A stretch of 64,000 nucleotides of DNA from Galeruca laticollis (GCA_963921935.1 OY998175.1:227004122-227068121); one strand, 5' to 3'. Positions 21,437 through 33,630 are shown, counted from the stretch's first letter. The notes: generated by a model not told the origin, from the letters alone. A program made the numbers and translations.

Positions 21437-22436
21437 TACAGGATGAACAACTAAGAACGACTGTAGGGCACATCTCAGAAAAGAATCATGATACAACTTT
21501 CAAAAAAATTAGCTGTAGGTAAGTGATCCTGAAAAATTGCTAGAAAATATTTTGCAGTCTCCAAAATATCCGCTAGGGGTGGAATGACCACTCGAAAACA
21601 TAATACTCCAAAATACAATTTTTGAAATCTTGATGAGATTATGAATAAATTGAATTAAGGAGATTGTTTGCCATTATTCTTCAAATAATGGGTGGGGAAG
21701 GTTCAAACTTATGAACAAATGTATAACTTTTTCGATTTTTAACCGATATTAATGATTTTACCTGCATTTAAAAGAGTTTTTCTGTATAATAAGATTGATA
21801 ACAAAATTAGATAATTTTGTATCCACTCAGAAATTTCAAATGTAAATTGAATCATTTTTTTAATTTTTATATCTGATATTGTAAATCTTTTATCTTGGAA
21901 TAGATTCCTATTTTTTAACCCCTTTTTATCAGAATTTAAAAATGCCTCATTACATTTAAAATTTCCGAGAAAAATGGGAAAATTGTCGACTTTATCACAT
22001 AGCGTTGACAAAATTGTTCAATTTTGTTATTTTTGTTAAGCATATCTTATTAAAGAGGCAAAACTCTTTTAAATGACGCCAAAAACTTGGATATCGATTA
22101 AAAAAAGTGTTATGACATTTGTTTTTTGGGTTGAACCTTCCCCCACCCCTTACTTGAAGAATAAGGACAAAAAGTCCCTAACTACATTTTTTCATAATCT
22201 CAACAATATATCAAAAATTGTATTTCTAGGATACCTTTAGTATGTCTTTTTTGGTGATAATCACAGTATTATGTTTTTAAGTGTTCATTCCACCCCATAG
22301 CAGATATTTTAGGAACTAAAAAATATTTTCCAGCGATTTTTCAGGGTCATTTTCTTGAAGGTATTTTTTTTAAGTTGTACCATGACTATTTTTTGAAATA
22401 TGGCCGACAGCCGGTTTTCTTAGTTGTTCACCCTGT
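21437..22436. mobile_element. ~1-kb foldback element with ~400-bp arms
   Basis: Left end TACAGGATGAACAACTAAGA and right end TTAGTTGTTCACCCTGTA are inverse, and imperfect inverted similarity continues inward through the GGTGGAATGA/TCATTCCACC blocks (near 21576 and 22285), ATTCTTCAAATAATGG/CTTGAAGAATAAGG (near 21677 and 22155) and AAAAGAGTTTT/AAAACTCTTTT (near 21770 and 22063). No transposase inside, so it is non-autonomous. Ends belong to the mariner-like ACACCCTGTA class. Confidence 0.75.
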
Positions 22437-22894
22437 ATTTGCTGATTAGGCACAGAAACATCTATAGGATGTCATCTAGAATGTTTGAGGTATATTATTT
22501 AGAGGTTTAAGCAATGTCCATTCAACATCTAACAGAATACACTGTATTGTTTTTGAAATGTCGCATTTAGATCATTGATAAGATGTTATTTTTTAGACAT
22601 TGCATTAACATCGACAAGATGTTAAAAGGCATTTCAGAATGTAACAGAAATGTTGTTTTTAGTTCGTTATAAAGACTTCCTTTTGAGGAAGTTCTAGTAA
22701 CATCATAGTAATGTAAAAAGGCAGCGCTTTAACATCGCTGAGAAGTTAAGTTGAAACATCACAAAAGTTAACAGCCTCAAGTTGAGCATAAGCGGTTGTA
22801 TAGATGTGCATATGATGAAAACAAGAGGAAAAAAAGGAAGAACATTATCACCATGTGATGTTGAAATAACATAACTGTAATATTTATTTGCATA

Positions 22895-23390
22895 GTGGGT
22901 GATTGGCTTCATTTGTCGTCAATTGCCTTTGATTCGGCGGTAGAAATTGTCGCATATAGTAATGCAAGTCAAGTTCTTGTAAACTATTGATTGAATCTCT
23001 ATAGCCTCTAGACTCTATCGACTATCACAATATCGCCTTCTTGAAACCATGTTCTCATTCCATTCAAATAATTTTCTAATACGTGATTTAGAACACTCGC
23101 ATCGTTATTCCTAGCATCTGCGAAGTACGGCCCGTTGATTGTTAAGATATATCCATCGGGGACAACTATGATCTCTGGTTTGACCAGATGTTCATTCTTG
23201 TGGAAACAGTATAATTGCTTCAATACTCTAAAGTTACTGCTCTGTTCTATTTTATTGTAGGTACAATCTATATATACTATTGCTTTGAGAATGTCTGGTG
23301 TGGAATTGTACAGTTGATTCGTATAAGGGGATACTTGACTGTTTATATAATGTTCTCTTGTTATCGAGTTATCGAATTAAATCCAATATT
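22895..23390 (-). pseudogene. SWIM-type DDE transposase fragment (catalytic start)
   Basis: Minus strand. ITREHYINSQVSPYTNQLYN, then YIDCTYNKIEQSSNF, KPEIIVVPDGYILTINGPYF and WFQEGDIVIVDR match 26070-26420 of the long copy. A stop follows VDR, but the frame continues with ELDLHYYMRQFLPPNQ. Truncated at both ends. Adjacent to a MITE terminus at 23422. Confidence 0.7.
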
Positions 23391-23421
23391 ATTCGGTACC
23401 TTTATAAAAGAGATAATTGCA

Positions 23422-23645
23422 TACCGGGTGTTCCACCTAACTTTTCGGGGTTTTAATCGCTTATTGCTCAAACAGTTTTAGGAATAGAAACATGCGGTTT
23501 TCGGCAGTTCTATTGAAAGGACCCCGCCCTTTTCTAATGGCAAAGTGGCGTTCCGTCAAATGTAATGAATTTTGAATTTGATGTTGTACTCGACTTGTTG
23601 ACCAAAAGTGTCCATGGGACCAATTCAATCCTATGACTAGTTTTT
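23422..23645. repeat. MITE end joined to 'GGACCCC' repeat
   Basis: 23422-23515 (CCGGGTGTTCCACCTAAC, TTTTCGGGGTTTTAATCGC, CAAACAGTTTTAGGAATAG) matches 34030-34122 in inverse orientation. Similarity ends exactly where the 'GGACCCC' repeat (copy 3) begins at 23516. Confidence 0.65.
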
Positions 23646-23896
23646 AAAATACAGGGTGTTAAAGTCGAGAAATCCATATTTTTTGAAACTACGTAACTTG
23701 ATTAAAAAGAAAAAAATAAGCATTTTTAGTTGATTGTAGCATTAATTTGTCCTAGTCTAACGCAAACGTACACATAAATAGTTGGAAATGTGAACATATA
23801 CAGGGTGGTTCTCAGTTATATCAGGGGGAGTTTTTGAAATTCTGGGAGAATGTGATATGGAATGAAAACATGGTCAGAAATAAAAACTTACATAAT

Positions 23897-25135
23897 GTTT
23901 ACTGTTCTGACATTATATGAACCCATTTTACATTATATGTATACAGGGTGATTGTTAATTCATCCACAGAAAGGCGTTTCTTAAAAAATAAAAAATTACA
24001 CTCTGTATTTTAGGGAACTTGTTATTAATATTGATTATGAATTTAATAACTAGATGACACATCTAATTCGTTTTTGATGCTGCAATAATTGAAGAAATAT
24101 TCCCTTTTCAGAATCACCCTATATTTCTCAATTCGATCCGTCAAAATGTACGATATATTTATTTTTGTAATTAGATTCAAGCAATTAATAACTTCATATA
24201 ATTTCATACTTTTAGTATGATGCGTTTCTGAGATTCCAATATATGTATATAGTAAACCATATTAAATATCAGACATATCCATTCATGTACGAGTATATGT
24301 GAGTTATGATATTTGAAATCCCCTTCCGATACTCTCAACTGTTCAATTGCGTTTTTCTCGAAAACGAATGAGAATATCGTGTTTGAACAAGAGTACCGAT
24401 ATTACGTAGAAATTATGTTTATGTCATATTTTCTAATAAAAATCACTAAAAAGTTTCGTCAAAAAAGTTACCAGTCAATTTCATCATAAGAAATCCTTCA
24501 CGAGGCTCCCCCTGTAACAAAATATCAAATAATACATAAAATAATATTGTCAGTATAAAATTATGCATCTGTGCCGATTTTGATAACAATCGATAAATAT
24601 ACAGTGAAATTATTAGCTAAAAACGAAAAAAAAATTCAACTTTACCGCCTTTCATCTTTTTCCACATCAATATTTTATTGAGGTTATTTGGTCCTATCAC
24701 CATATTTTGGTCCAAACAATCTACCCTTAGCCTATGTCCCAATAGTTATGAATCAGTCTGTATATTGGAATCTCAAAAACGGATCATACTAAAATTATGA
24801 AATTATACGAAGGTATTAATTGCTCACAGCTAATGACAAAAATAAATAGATCGTACATTTTGACGGATCGAACTGAAAAATATAGGGTGATTCTGAAAAA
24901 TGAATATTTGTTGCTGCATCAAAAACGAATTAGACGTGAGTGTCAGGCTTTATTTCATAAAAAGTATTGTTATCCAGGTATTTATTTATTATTCCATAAT
25001 CAATATTACTAACAAATTCTTTAATATACAGGGTGTATTTTTTTAAGAAACGGTTTTCTGTGAATGAATTAGCATTCACCATGTATACATATAATGTGAA
25101 ATGGGTTTATGTGTCAAAACAGTAAACACTATGTA
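23897..25135. repeat. Foldback with ~350-400-bp arms
   Basis: Left arm 23897-24250 and right arm about 24755-25135 are imperfect inverses. Landmarks are GTTTACTG and TCACATTATATGTATACA, then TTCATCCACAG with CTGTGAATGAATT, and AATCACCCTATATTTC with GAAAAATATAGGGTGATTC. The centre (24300-24745) has no coding potential. Confidence 0.65.
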
Positions 25136-25171
25136 GAAGAATCTCTTAATTTTGTACTATTCTAAACAAGT

Positions 25172-27270
25172 GTGTTGCGGAAACAAATGAAGTGCGATAG
25201 AAATGTCATCATCATTGTCATTGTCAATTTAACAATAATTGTTGTGTTGAGTTATTATAATATTGCTTTTGCAACTAGAATGCAGTGTTACGTTTGTTCC
25301 CACTTTTATTTTCCAAGACAAACTGTTCGTTTAATTCCCGATGATAACATAGATTTTCTTCAAATTGCCGGTAACAGAGGGCAAGCAGCTGGATTTCCTG
25401 TCGTCGATATTTTTGACAACACACGCATATGTACTAATTGTAATATTTCCATAGCAAATGAACTGAGAAATATAGAAAATAATAATAATTACCTACGGTT
25501 AAATGTTTTATCACCTGCTACAAGCCGCTCCTGCATAATATGTGAATCAAGACTAAACCTTCGAAGAGTAACTTTAAAGTATAGAATTGACATTTTTGTT
25601 GCGTGTAACATATATGTACCCGATTTCTTAAGAATTTGTAGCCATCATTTGGATGATCGTGGTTTTTTATTGCCCCAATTACAAGAGGGTTTGAATTTTA
25701 TTAATAAACCTTACACAATGACAAATATATTTCTTCAAGGTTTAAGAGATATGGCCCATGAAAATCGCCACGTCAGAAACTGGGAGGATATAAACAGTTT
25801 TAGTGACGAGTAGTTCAAATCCCTAACCTCGCTTTCCAGAAATAATTTTTTGGAATTGTATGAATTTTGTGACTCGATTGAGCATGGTGGAAATATGAGA
25901 AATATTAATAACAAAGATTTATTGACATTCCTAATTAAACTAAGACATGGTGTTTCAGATGATTTTTTGAAAATACTTTTCAACTACGGTTCCAGGCAAA
26001 CAACTAGCAGAATAATTTCTATTGTAAGAACTTCCTTGCAACATAGATTTTTACCAAACACATAGGGTTCGATTCAATTACAAGGGAGGATTATATCAAC
26101 AACCATGCATCTCCATATATCAATCAATTGTACAATCCTACTCCTGATATTCCTAAAGCTACAGCATATATAGATTGCACTGATAATGAAATAGAAAAAA
26201 GCAGCAATTTCCGGACACTGCGATAGTCTTATTGCTTTACAAAAATAAACATTTACTGAAACCTGAAATTATATGTGCTGCTGATGGACATATTTTAGCT
26301 ATTAATAGACCATATTTTTCTGATTCTAAGAACAATGATGAATTCGCAAACGACATCAACGGAATGCGAACTTGGTTTTCTAAATGTGACGTGGTTATAT
26401 TAGATAGGGGATACAGAGACTATTCCGTTGTTAGAAGAACTAGGTCTACACTATCATATACCACCATTTTTACCTAGAAGTCGACCACAGTTAACAACGT
26501 TCGAAGCGAATACGGCTCGTTTAATAACAAGTTCGCGCTGGATAGTAGATGCCAGAAATGGACATTTCAAATCCATTTTTAATTTTTTTTCTGGATGAAT
26601 TAGCGTAACTCACGCAACAAAACTGCGGGAGTTTTATTCTATTGCTGGCGTTGTGCTTTATAAAGTCCATCCTTCAATAGAAATACCTGGAACAGTGGAG
26701 TTAGCAAATAAAATCCTAACTCATTCTGAAGATGTAAATATTGTTCAGGCACGAGTAGAACAAGAAAATCTTGGAGGACGACATGGTCAATGGACTCGAT
26801 TAGATCACATCAGGCATGTACCAATATTTCCATATTTATCAAAAGATGATTTAAAAAATTTAACAGGTCCATATCATGTTCATCTTGCCCGTTCTTATAT
26901 CCAGGATAAATTACAAAGAGAGGAAGATTATATTTTACAGATCGATGAACACGTGGAAGAACCGAGCTTTTTAAGATTCCGGCTATATTCTAGATTTAGA
27001 AATAATACTAAACATATGCTGTGGGTATTTTATAGGGATCCTAATGATGACGATGAAGAGCAATTAATGTTGGGATATTTCTGTACTTGCATGTCAGGAA
27101 CTAGAACCCTAGGAACATGTGCTCATATAGCAAGTGTTATATGGTTCCTTGGTTTTGCCAGGCATCAAGAACATGTTAAGTTTCCATCAATCAAACTATT
27201 AACTATTATTGATGATGCACATGACAGAATTCTACCTGAAAATATTGAAATGGGTCCAGATATTTTATAA
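25172..27270 (+). pseudogene. DDE transposase with C-terminal SWIM zinc finger
   Basis: Best copy of a family with four representatives here. The N-terminal part has Cys pairs (MQCYVCSH, ICTNCN, SCIICES, RICSHHL) suggesting metal binding. The middle reads SIEHGG, LLTFLIKLRHGVSDDFLKIL. The catalytic region begins AYIDCTDNE near 26165, then KPEIICAADGHILAINRPYF, VVILDRGYRD near 26400, and RWIVDARNGHFKSIFNFF near 26540. The C-terminus (26653-27270) is open for 205 residues and ends in a SWIM motif CTCMSGTRTLGTCAH (27082-27126). Stops at 25811, 26063 and 26596 and shifts near 26225 and 26430 inactivate it. The fold resembles DDE_Tnp_4-type (IS5-like) nucleases, with moderate confidence. The true start is uncertain: the listed Met precedes a hydrophobic stretch not expected of a transposase. 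Confidence 0.65.
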
Positions 27271-27461
27271 AGAAATATTTACCATTTACTAAAATTATGC
27301 TTTTAGAAGATACCAAATCCATAACAAACTACTGTACACATTAAAAGTATTAAATAAATATTTTTATCCAATTGCATTTCTGTTTCTTCCTATTTGACCG
27401 ATAGATACTAGCTCCATGGCCGAAAGTAAACTACGATTTTTGTACTCACAAATGGAAATTA
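27270..27461. other. Spacer inside SWIM transposon
   Basis: 3' sequence between the transposase stop and the right inverted repeat. AATAAA at 27350 could serve polyadenylation. Confidence 0.4.
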
Positions 27462-27699
27462 TTATACATGAATGGATATGTCTGATATTTAATATGGTTC
27501 ACTATATACATATATTGGAATCTCAAAAACGCATCATACTAAAATTATGAAATTATATGAAGTTACTAATTGCTTAAAGCTAATTACAAAAATAAATAGA
27601 TCGTACATTTTGACGGATCGAATTGAAAAATGTAGGGTGATTCTTAGAAGGGAATATTTCGATAACTATTGCTGCATCTAAAAAGAGATTGACCATGCC

Positions 27700-28238
27700 G
27701 CCAAGGTTTAAGATTATTCACAAGAATTATTTACAGAAGTATTCTTATTATGTCTGACAAGGCTACTTTCCACCTAAATGGTCAAGTAAACAGACACAAC
27801 TGTCGCATTTGGGGTTCAGAGAACCCTCACAGAACTACTGAATATGTAAGAGATTCACCCAAAGTAACTGTATGGTGTGCCATGAGGTGTACAAAAATGT
27901 ATGGCCCATTTTTCTTTAGTAAACCTATCGTTACCGCAGTAAATTATGTAGATATGCTACAACTGTACTTTTTTCCGCAACTTCAGCAAGATAATTTATT
28001 ACAAACATGTTACTTTCAGCAGGATGGTGCAAGTCTACACTATGCAATGATCACTAGAGAACTTTCAAATGAAACATTTGGTGAAAGGTGGATTGGAAGA
28101 AGAGATCCAGTGAGGTGGCCACCGCGATCACCTGATTTAACGGTACCGGATTTTTTCTTTTGGGGTTACATCAAAGATCGATGTTACAACCCATCCCCTA
28201 CAACCTTGGAAGAATTGAAGACAAACATAATAAGCGAA
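27700..28238 (+). pseudogene. Mariner-like transposase, catalytic half (copy C), split by Harbinger
   Basis: MSDKATFHLNG (first Asp), WGSENPHRT, YFQQDGASLHYAMITRELSN (second Asp, near 28014) and WPPRSPDLTVPDFFFWGYIK (third Asp, near 28130). The frame is intact to about 28238, where the Harbinger end begins. The missing C-terminus resumes at 33631. About 36 residues separate the last two catalytic Asp. The N-terminal half is absent, cut off at the SWIM transposon border. Confidence 0.8.
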
Positions 28239-28469
28239 GTGAATAAAAACTAGCACTTTCTAACTAGCATATGCTAGGTCTAGTAAGTATTTGGTCAAAT
28301 CAGTGTGAATAAAGATTTGTAGAAAATACTAGGACAAGTTTAGTAGAATCCGGAAAAACCCAAGCACTTACTCGCGGGGTAGTACATGCTAGACCAAGTA
28401 AATGCTAGGTTTTAACGTTCCTGTCAGGCTGCACACCGTGCCATCTATAGAGCCTGTCGAGTAACTAAA

Positions 28470-29184
28470 ATCGGTAGATAATTCCAAAAAATTAACTAAA
28501 ACTGTGTTAGTTATCAAATTTTATTGATTTTTATAACTGCGTATGCGCGATATCATATTGCGCGTCCCCATGACCACATATTATATGTTGTCTCTGATGT
28601 TATACTGTTCTTAGTTCAAGTGTAGAGGTTATTTTAAGGTTACGGTATTTTGGTGTATTTTTCAATTGCTATAGTGTAATGTTTATCTGTTGTTTCGTTG
28701 CTTTATTGTTATTAATTGAAAAGACAATGTCAAAGTGTATTCTGAAGGAGTTTAATAAGTGGTGTACTCGGTAAGTTTTATTAAAAAAATTTGAGCATTT
28801 TTTCTTTCACAATTAACAACCATTATCTTCATTTTTATAAAACACAGAATTTTTACTAATTTAATCGACAACTTTAGAGATCATGGTTGTTCTTTACATT
28901 CGCTAAACTGAACATTGCTGTATTAATAAAGTAAAATATTTCTTTTTACAGTTTTAATTAATATGGCTGAAAAGCAGTGGTAATAAATCATTAAATTTGT
29001 CGACGAGGAAACGATGGAGGATATGATCCCTTCATTTTCAAAAACAGTGTTTCTTTAGATTTGAGAAAGACGATGAGAGGTTATTAAGACAGTTTAATTT
29101 ACCTTCCCATATGAGTGGAAATTAACAAAAATTGATGGTAAGTTTTATTGTATTCAATATAGCATGCTATAGTTTTGGACATTT
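28470..29184. other. Non-coding part of Harbinger, possible small exon
   Basis: ATG at 28727 opens 15 codons ending at a GTAAGT donor (28771), and TTTTTTACAG at about 28951 is a possible acceptor. The downstream sequence meets stops at once, so no gene is called. An inverted pair, GCCATCTATAGAGCCTGTCG near 28438 and its inverse near 31200, brackets this region. Confidence 0.3.
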
Positions 29185-29700
29185 TAAAATATAAATTGAG
29201 TGAACGAAAAGACGAGTACTGAGTGTGTAATTTTATTAAAATTCCAGGTAAGCGCTTTCATCCATTAGACCATTCTGAAAGCTCTCGTCAAGAAAAAAAT
29301 ATACAGAAGGTGTCAAAAAACATCAAACCCTGTAACTGCTACATACAATGAAATAAAATGTTTGATGTTACATCAATATTTAACTAGAATTTGTTAAAAT
29401 TACTCTATAAAGAGTGTGTACAATTGTAATTCACATAACGAAACGTCTAATTTGAAATTACTAACTAAATGATACGTGTGCACACCCTCTATATAGGGTA
29501 ATTTTAACAAATTTTACTTAAATAATGATAACATCAAACATTTTATTTCATTGTGTGTACATTGTACCTGTTGTATGTTTTTCACTTGTCGACAGCTTTG
29601 AGAATGACCTAATGGCTGAAAGCGCTTAGCTGGAAGTTTAATCAAATGACATACTCAGTACTCGTCTTTTCATTCACTCAATTTATATCTAGTGTGTACA
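29185..29700. repeat. ~500-bp palindromic foldback inside Harbinger
   Basis: AAATTGAGTGAACGAAAAGA near 29190 is inverse to TCTTTTCATTCACTCAATTT near 29667. Matching continues through GACGAGTACTGAGT, GTAAGCGCTTTCA, AATGAAATAAAATGTTTGATG and TTTGTTAAAATTAC to the centre near 29440. No coding potential. Confidence 0.75.
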
Positions 29701-31140
29701 CCATACTCAGACAATTCCATTTTAGAATGTATCCATTGAAAAAATAATAATCTGGGTTTTATTTTACGTTATAGCTATATTCCCTCTACCAGCTATGGGA
29801 TGGAAGGTATTGACCCCTTGCCGATATATAGCCCATGGTGTGACAATTTATGGAAAATGAAAGTGAGTAGTAACTTTTGTTGAGGCATTACGTCTTAGTA
29901 TTTGCTCTAGCGGTAACCAAAATATCCAATAAAGACAAAAAATGAAATAGTAGTTAAAAATCAAGAATTCCTAAAAAAATAGAAAGCTTCAAAAAAGGAA
30001 TTCAAAGAAACCAAACAAATGTATACATTCAAACATTATTTGATATTTTTTTGGCTTAGTACAAAAACATGTGTGAACTTATTATTTCGATAGTAAGCGC
30101 ATTTTGTTTTCTTTTGTTGACATAAATTTCCAAACATATTTGTGTGTTTACTTATTTATTGTTGTTATTTTGTGTGTTTACTTGTAAAACTTCAACCAGA
30201 AACGAGAAAGGACTTCCATGAGACGGTGGGATTTTTAAGAGCCCTTAAGAAACATTTTAAGAGTCATAGACTGCCAGGAGCTGCAGAGTAACTTAAACTG
30301 CCTTATGCAATGGTTTCATAAGAACGAAATGCTTTTAAATGTAGAATTATACAAATATGCAATATACTAGGTTTAACATTGTGTTATAAACCTATTTAAT
30401 ACTTCCAGTGAAGAAATAAAGATGTGTTTTAAGTGGAAATGAAATGTTAGATATATTATTTTAAATGTTGTACAGTCACAAGTGCCGTTTAGCACTCTTA
30501 TATGTAATTACTTGGCACCTTGTATTTACAGAGCTGGGCAGTATTTAATAACTTTTCCTATAAAAATATTTTAATTACTTTTGTTCTAACATTTACAGTA
30601 ATTATACTCAAATGTTTTCTTTCACAGAAAGTTGCCAAAAATAGTAGTTAACAATTTATTGCTAACACTTTTTTGCTTAGGTAAGTAGCAGTTATACTCC
30701 AGCAGTTTATCCAGTTCTGTGTTTATACGAGTGTAATAATAAATTAATATGAACTTATCATAAATAATTTCCCATTTTTATCTTGATTTAACATCATTTA
30801 AAAATCTAATGATACTTCAATCTAGAATGTATGTTACTCAAATTATTTTTTAATTATTGCATTGTTTCTACATTATAGTTTATTTATTGTCATTCTGTTT
30901 GTTAAGAAAAGTACTTTGTGAAAGAAATTATTTGTTGTGTATTTTTATACCAAAATAAATAAACTGTTTATATGATTACTGTTTTATTTTTTCAATTTAA
31001 TTAACCATTTGTTGTCCATCATTTGATATTTCATTTAATTTAACTCAACATCTAATCATTATTGAGTTAAATTGAATGAAACGTTAAATGATGGACTATA
31101 AATTATTATTTTGAAATAAAATAATTAAAATACAGTAGAT
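29701..31140. other. No gene recognised; hairpin at 31015-31085
   Basis: AT-rich. At 31015-31085 GTCCATCATTTGATATTTC and TTTAATTTAACTCAA are mirrored around a 13-nt loop. Otherwise nothing supported. Confidence 0.5.
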
Positions 31141-31358
31141 TTGAATATACCGCCAAAACCTAAAATTACAGAAATCTTTTCAACATCACTCAATTGTTTA
31201 CTCGACAGGCTCTTTAGATGGCGCCACAATCAGTGTCTCATCTATCTGTGGGTTATCTGTGGTTCCTGTCACGATACGTTCTCCTCTCCACTACCTTTCA
31301 GTCTACTCCACATCGGCGGCATATCCCTCTCTCAATCTGTTCAACCACGTGCTAGAAG

Positions 31359-32085
31359 ATGTATTCATCATCAGAAGAATCTGACAATGATTTTAATAAA
31401 ATAGAAAAAATTGATCGCACTCTGTTTGTATGTCTCCTCTCGGATCACATTGTCTTATTTAGCAAATCAAAAACCCCTGCTGTGATGAATGCTAAGAAAG
31501 AAGCTTGGGAAACCCTTACGTTCTGATTACTGTCGTGCATTGGGGAAACAAGTTACTGTAGGCCAACTAATAAAAGCATTGAACAATGTGAAGTCTGCCG
31601 TCAAAAAGAAGACTGACGTAAAAGTGACGGGAAACAGGAAAATAAAACTACAACCGTGGGAAAAAACATTCTTGGAGTTGATAGAAGATGATAACCGAGT
31701 ATTCCATAAAATCCCGGGTAATAGTTCAGTTGGCACAAGTGCCGGGCCCCCAGTTCAGCAACCAACCAGTGATGACATCCAAGAAAGATTGCCGAATTCA
31801 GAAACTGAAGGGAAACCAAACAAAACAACTAAATCTGCTGCCGACCACAACAAAAATAAGATCAGAAAAAGTGAAAAAATTGTGTCGAATCATGAAGAAG
31901 ATGAAACTAAAGACCTGTCCACGCCGCAGTTGCAAAGGATTGTTTTGTTGCAACAATACAAACTGAATAAGATCAAACTGGAGAAGGAAAGTATATTGTT
32001 GGAAACCATGAAGAACCAAACCGTTGAAAAGTCTACTCAAACTGATGTAACTGTTGATGATTGCCATACTTTATTCACATTGTAA
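31359..32085 (+). pseudogene. Harbinger Myb/SANT-like accessory protein
   Basis: Accessory DNA-binding partner of Harbinger nucleases. ATG at 31359 begins MYSSSEESDNDF and runs through LLSDHIVLFSKSKTPAVMNA, KKEAWETL, then a frameshift near 31490-31520. The second frame continues RALGKQVTVGQLIKALNNVK (Myb/SANT-like, 31537-31596) and the linker LQPWEKTFLELIEDD. It ends with a Lys/Glu-rich tail likely to form a coiled coil (QLQRIVLLQQYKLNKIKLEK) before TAA at 32083. One frameshift separates it from an intact protein of about 240 residues. It converges with the nuclease at 32356. Confidence 0.65.
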
Positions 32086-32355
32086 TTAATTGTAAGCTAC
32101 ATAAGTTGTATTTTCCTTTGCATTGTAATAATGTAGGATTCTTAGGATTATAATTGTTACCATTGTAATCAAACTTGTAATTTGAAATAATTCAGTAATG
32201 GTGTGAATAAAAACTAGTATATAAAATAAGATGATTCAATTCAGTAAATAAACAAAACCCATATCCAAAAAAAAATATACAAAATTGTGTGCAAGTAGGT
32301 GCTTGCGTGAGAAAAACATGAAAACGTTACTAAGTTCAATTGCCCAAAAATTTCC

Positions 32356-33372
32356 TCACTGAATATCCAAATACGCCATTATGTTGGCACGCTTGTCTTT
32401 GCCTCTTAATGTTGTGTCGGGATTTTCATAATGAACCACCCCAGGTTGGTCAACTTCATTTGGGACGCTATCAAGATCCCCATACTCAAAGTCATCCTTT
32501 AGATGCTTGGCAATGTTGTGTAGCACAGCGCAACTGACTACCACTTGTGGAATGTTGTTTAATGCAACTCTTACACAGTTTCCCAGGATTGGGAATCTCC
32601 TTTTTAACTGGCCAAAACACATTTCTATTATAACCCTTTCTCTAGCATGGATTAGATTAAATTCTCGTTCTTGATGCGTTCGTGCAAGCTTGAACGGTGT
32701 AATCAACCACGGCGATTAACCGTATCCTGAATCTCCTAAAAGACAAACTGCTCCATCATACTGTGACACGATGTCTCTGACATGGCTATTCCTCCATACT
32801 CTGCCGTCGTGAACACTGTCGGGCCACTCTGCACTAATACTTGTAAACTGTTCCAATGCATTGCATGTTGCCTGGACATCTATACTAGGATATCCTTTTC
32901 TACAAATATACTCATCACCGTGCAGCCCAGGCTTTTGTATCTCAATTTGAGTACAATCAAGGGCACAAATTACTGACGGCAAACGAAAATGTCTCTGCCA
33001 CAAAACTTTAGCCTCTGTCATATCTTCAGCTGTAGTTAGAAACCGTATCCAATTATGTGATTGTTTAACTACTCTACTCATCACGTACCTTATAGTCTTG
33101 TTAGCAGTAGTACGATGTACACTCACATCTTCAGCTACACCAGACTGGAAGCCAGGATCACCCACAAACCTCAGAAATATTTCCATTTGCAGTCTTCTGG
33201 AAATACCACCGCCACTAGTATCACTTTCTTCAAGAAACTGTGCCGCAAGGCAATCAACACTCTCACTGTTAAACCTTAACAGTTCTTCACAATTACGTTC
33301 GTTTATTCCAGAGCGAACAGAATAAATTTTACGTTGACGAATAGGCATAAACTCAGCCATGATCAACAACAA
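32356..33372 (-). pseudogene. HARBI1-like nuclease, single in-frame stop
   Basis: Putative Harbinger DDE nuclease. The likely start is MAEFMPIRQRK at 33360. The N-terminal helical part has RLQMEIFLRFVGDPGFQSGV and SVHRTTANKTI (helix-turn-helix-like), followed by the DDE_Tnp_4 core: VICALDCTQIEIQKPG (first Asp), EWPDSVHDGRVWRNS and CLLGDSGYG, then RVIIEMCFGQLKRRFPIL (Glu) and VSCAVLHNIAKHL. A TAA at 32713-32715 follows GDSGYG, and the same frame continues SPWLITPF to the end, so the total is about 335 codons, normal for HARBI1. Only this one nonsense change is visible. It is a recently inactivated copy; a sequencing or assembly error is also possible. Confidence 0.85.
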
Positions 33373-33630
33373 ACTGTTGACTGATCTGACAGGTAGTAAA
33401 TGCTAGGAAAAAGTCTAGCATGCCCCAGACCAGGCTTGAAAATATCGAAGCATATGCTACAGAACAATCTACTGCAAAAGTTTTTAAGCAGTTACTACTC
33501 GTCCGGGAAAACTCTACAACTTACTACCCCTAGCAAGTGCTAGTGTGTTTATTCACACAAAATGTAGCATTTACTTAAGAAATCCCTAGTATTTGCTTAT
33601 ACTAGCTTTTATTCACATCACTGAATAAAT

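Larger units (their letters stand above)
24060..27695 (+). mobile_element. SWIM-zinc-finger DDE transposon, long copy
   Basis: Inverted repeats of about 235 bp, 24060-24297 and 27462-27695, share AGAATCACCCTA, TTTTGACGGATC, TTCATATAATTTCATA, TGGAATCTCA and GATATGTCTGATATTTAA. They enclose the long transposase pseudogene at 25172-27270. An additional inverted copy of the left arm lies inside at 24755-24950. The right end abuts a mariner-like transposase at 27700, suggesting this element cut into it. Confidence 0.55.
28239..33616. mobile_element. PIF/Harbinger transposon
   Basis: About 5.4 kb. Ends share GTGAATAAAARCTAG in inverse orientation (28239 and 33616), with further subterminal repeats of GTGTGAATAAA (28303, 33545) and TGCTAG-type motifs. 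It encodes the two proteins expected of Harbinger: a Myb/SANT-like factor (plus strand) and a HARBI1-type nuclease (minus strand), tail to tail. The 28470-31140 stretch is non-coding and holds a foldback. The target duplication could not be fixed: TAA/TGA-like trinucleotides flank it ambiguously. Confidence 0.75.

Noticed and set aside
25172..25300. Membrane segment at the N-terminus of the SWIM transposase
   Set aside because: The hydrophobic run lies before MQCYVCSH and probably comes from an upstream accidental Met; family fragments give no support for it.
28727..28770. Small exon ending at GTAAGT inside Harbinger
   Set aside because: The best acceptor near 28951 leads at once to stops in all useful frames; left as a note only.
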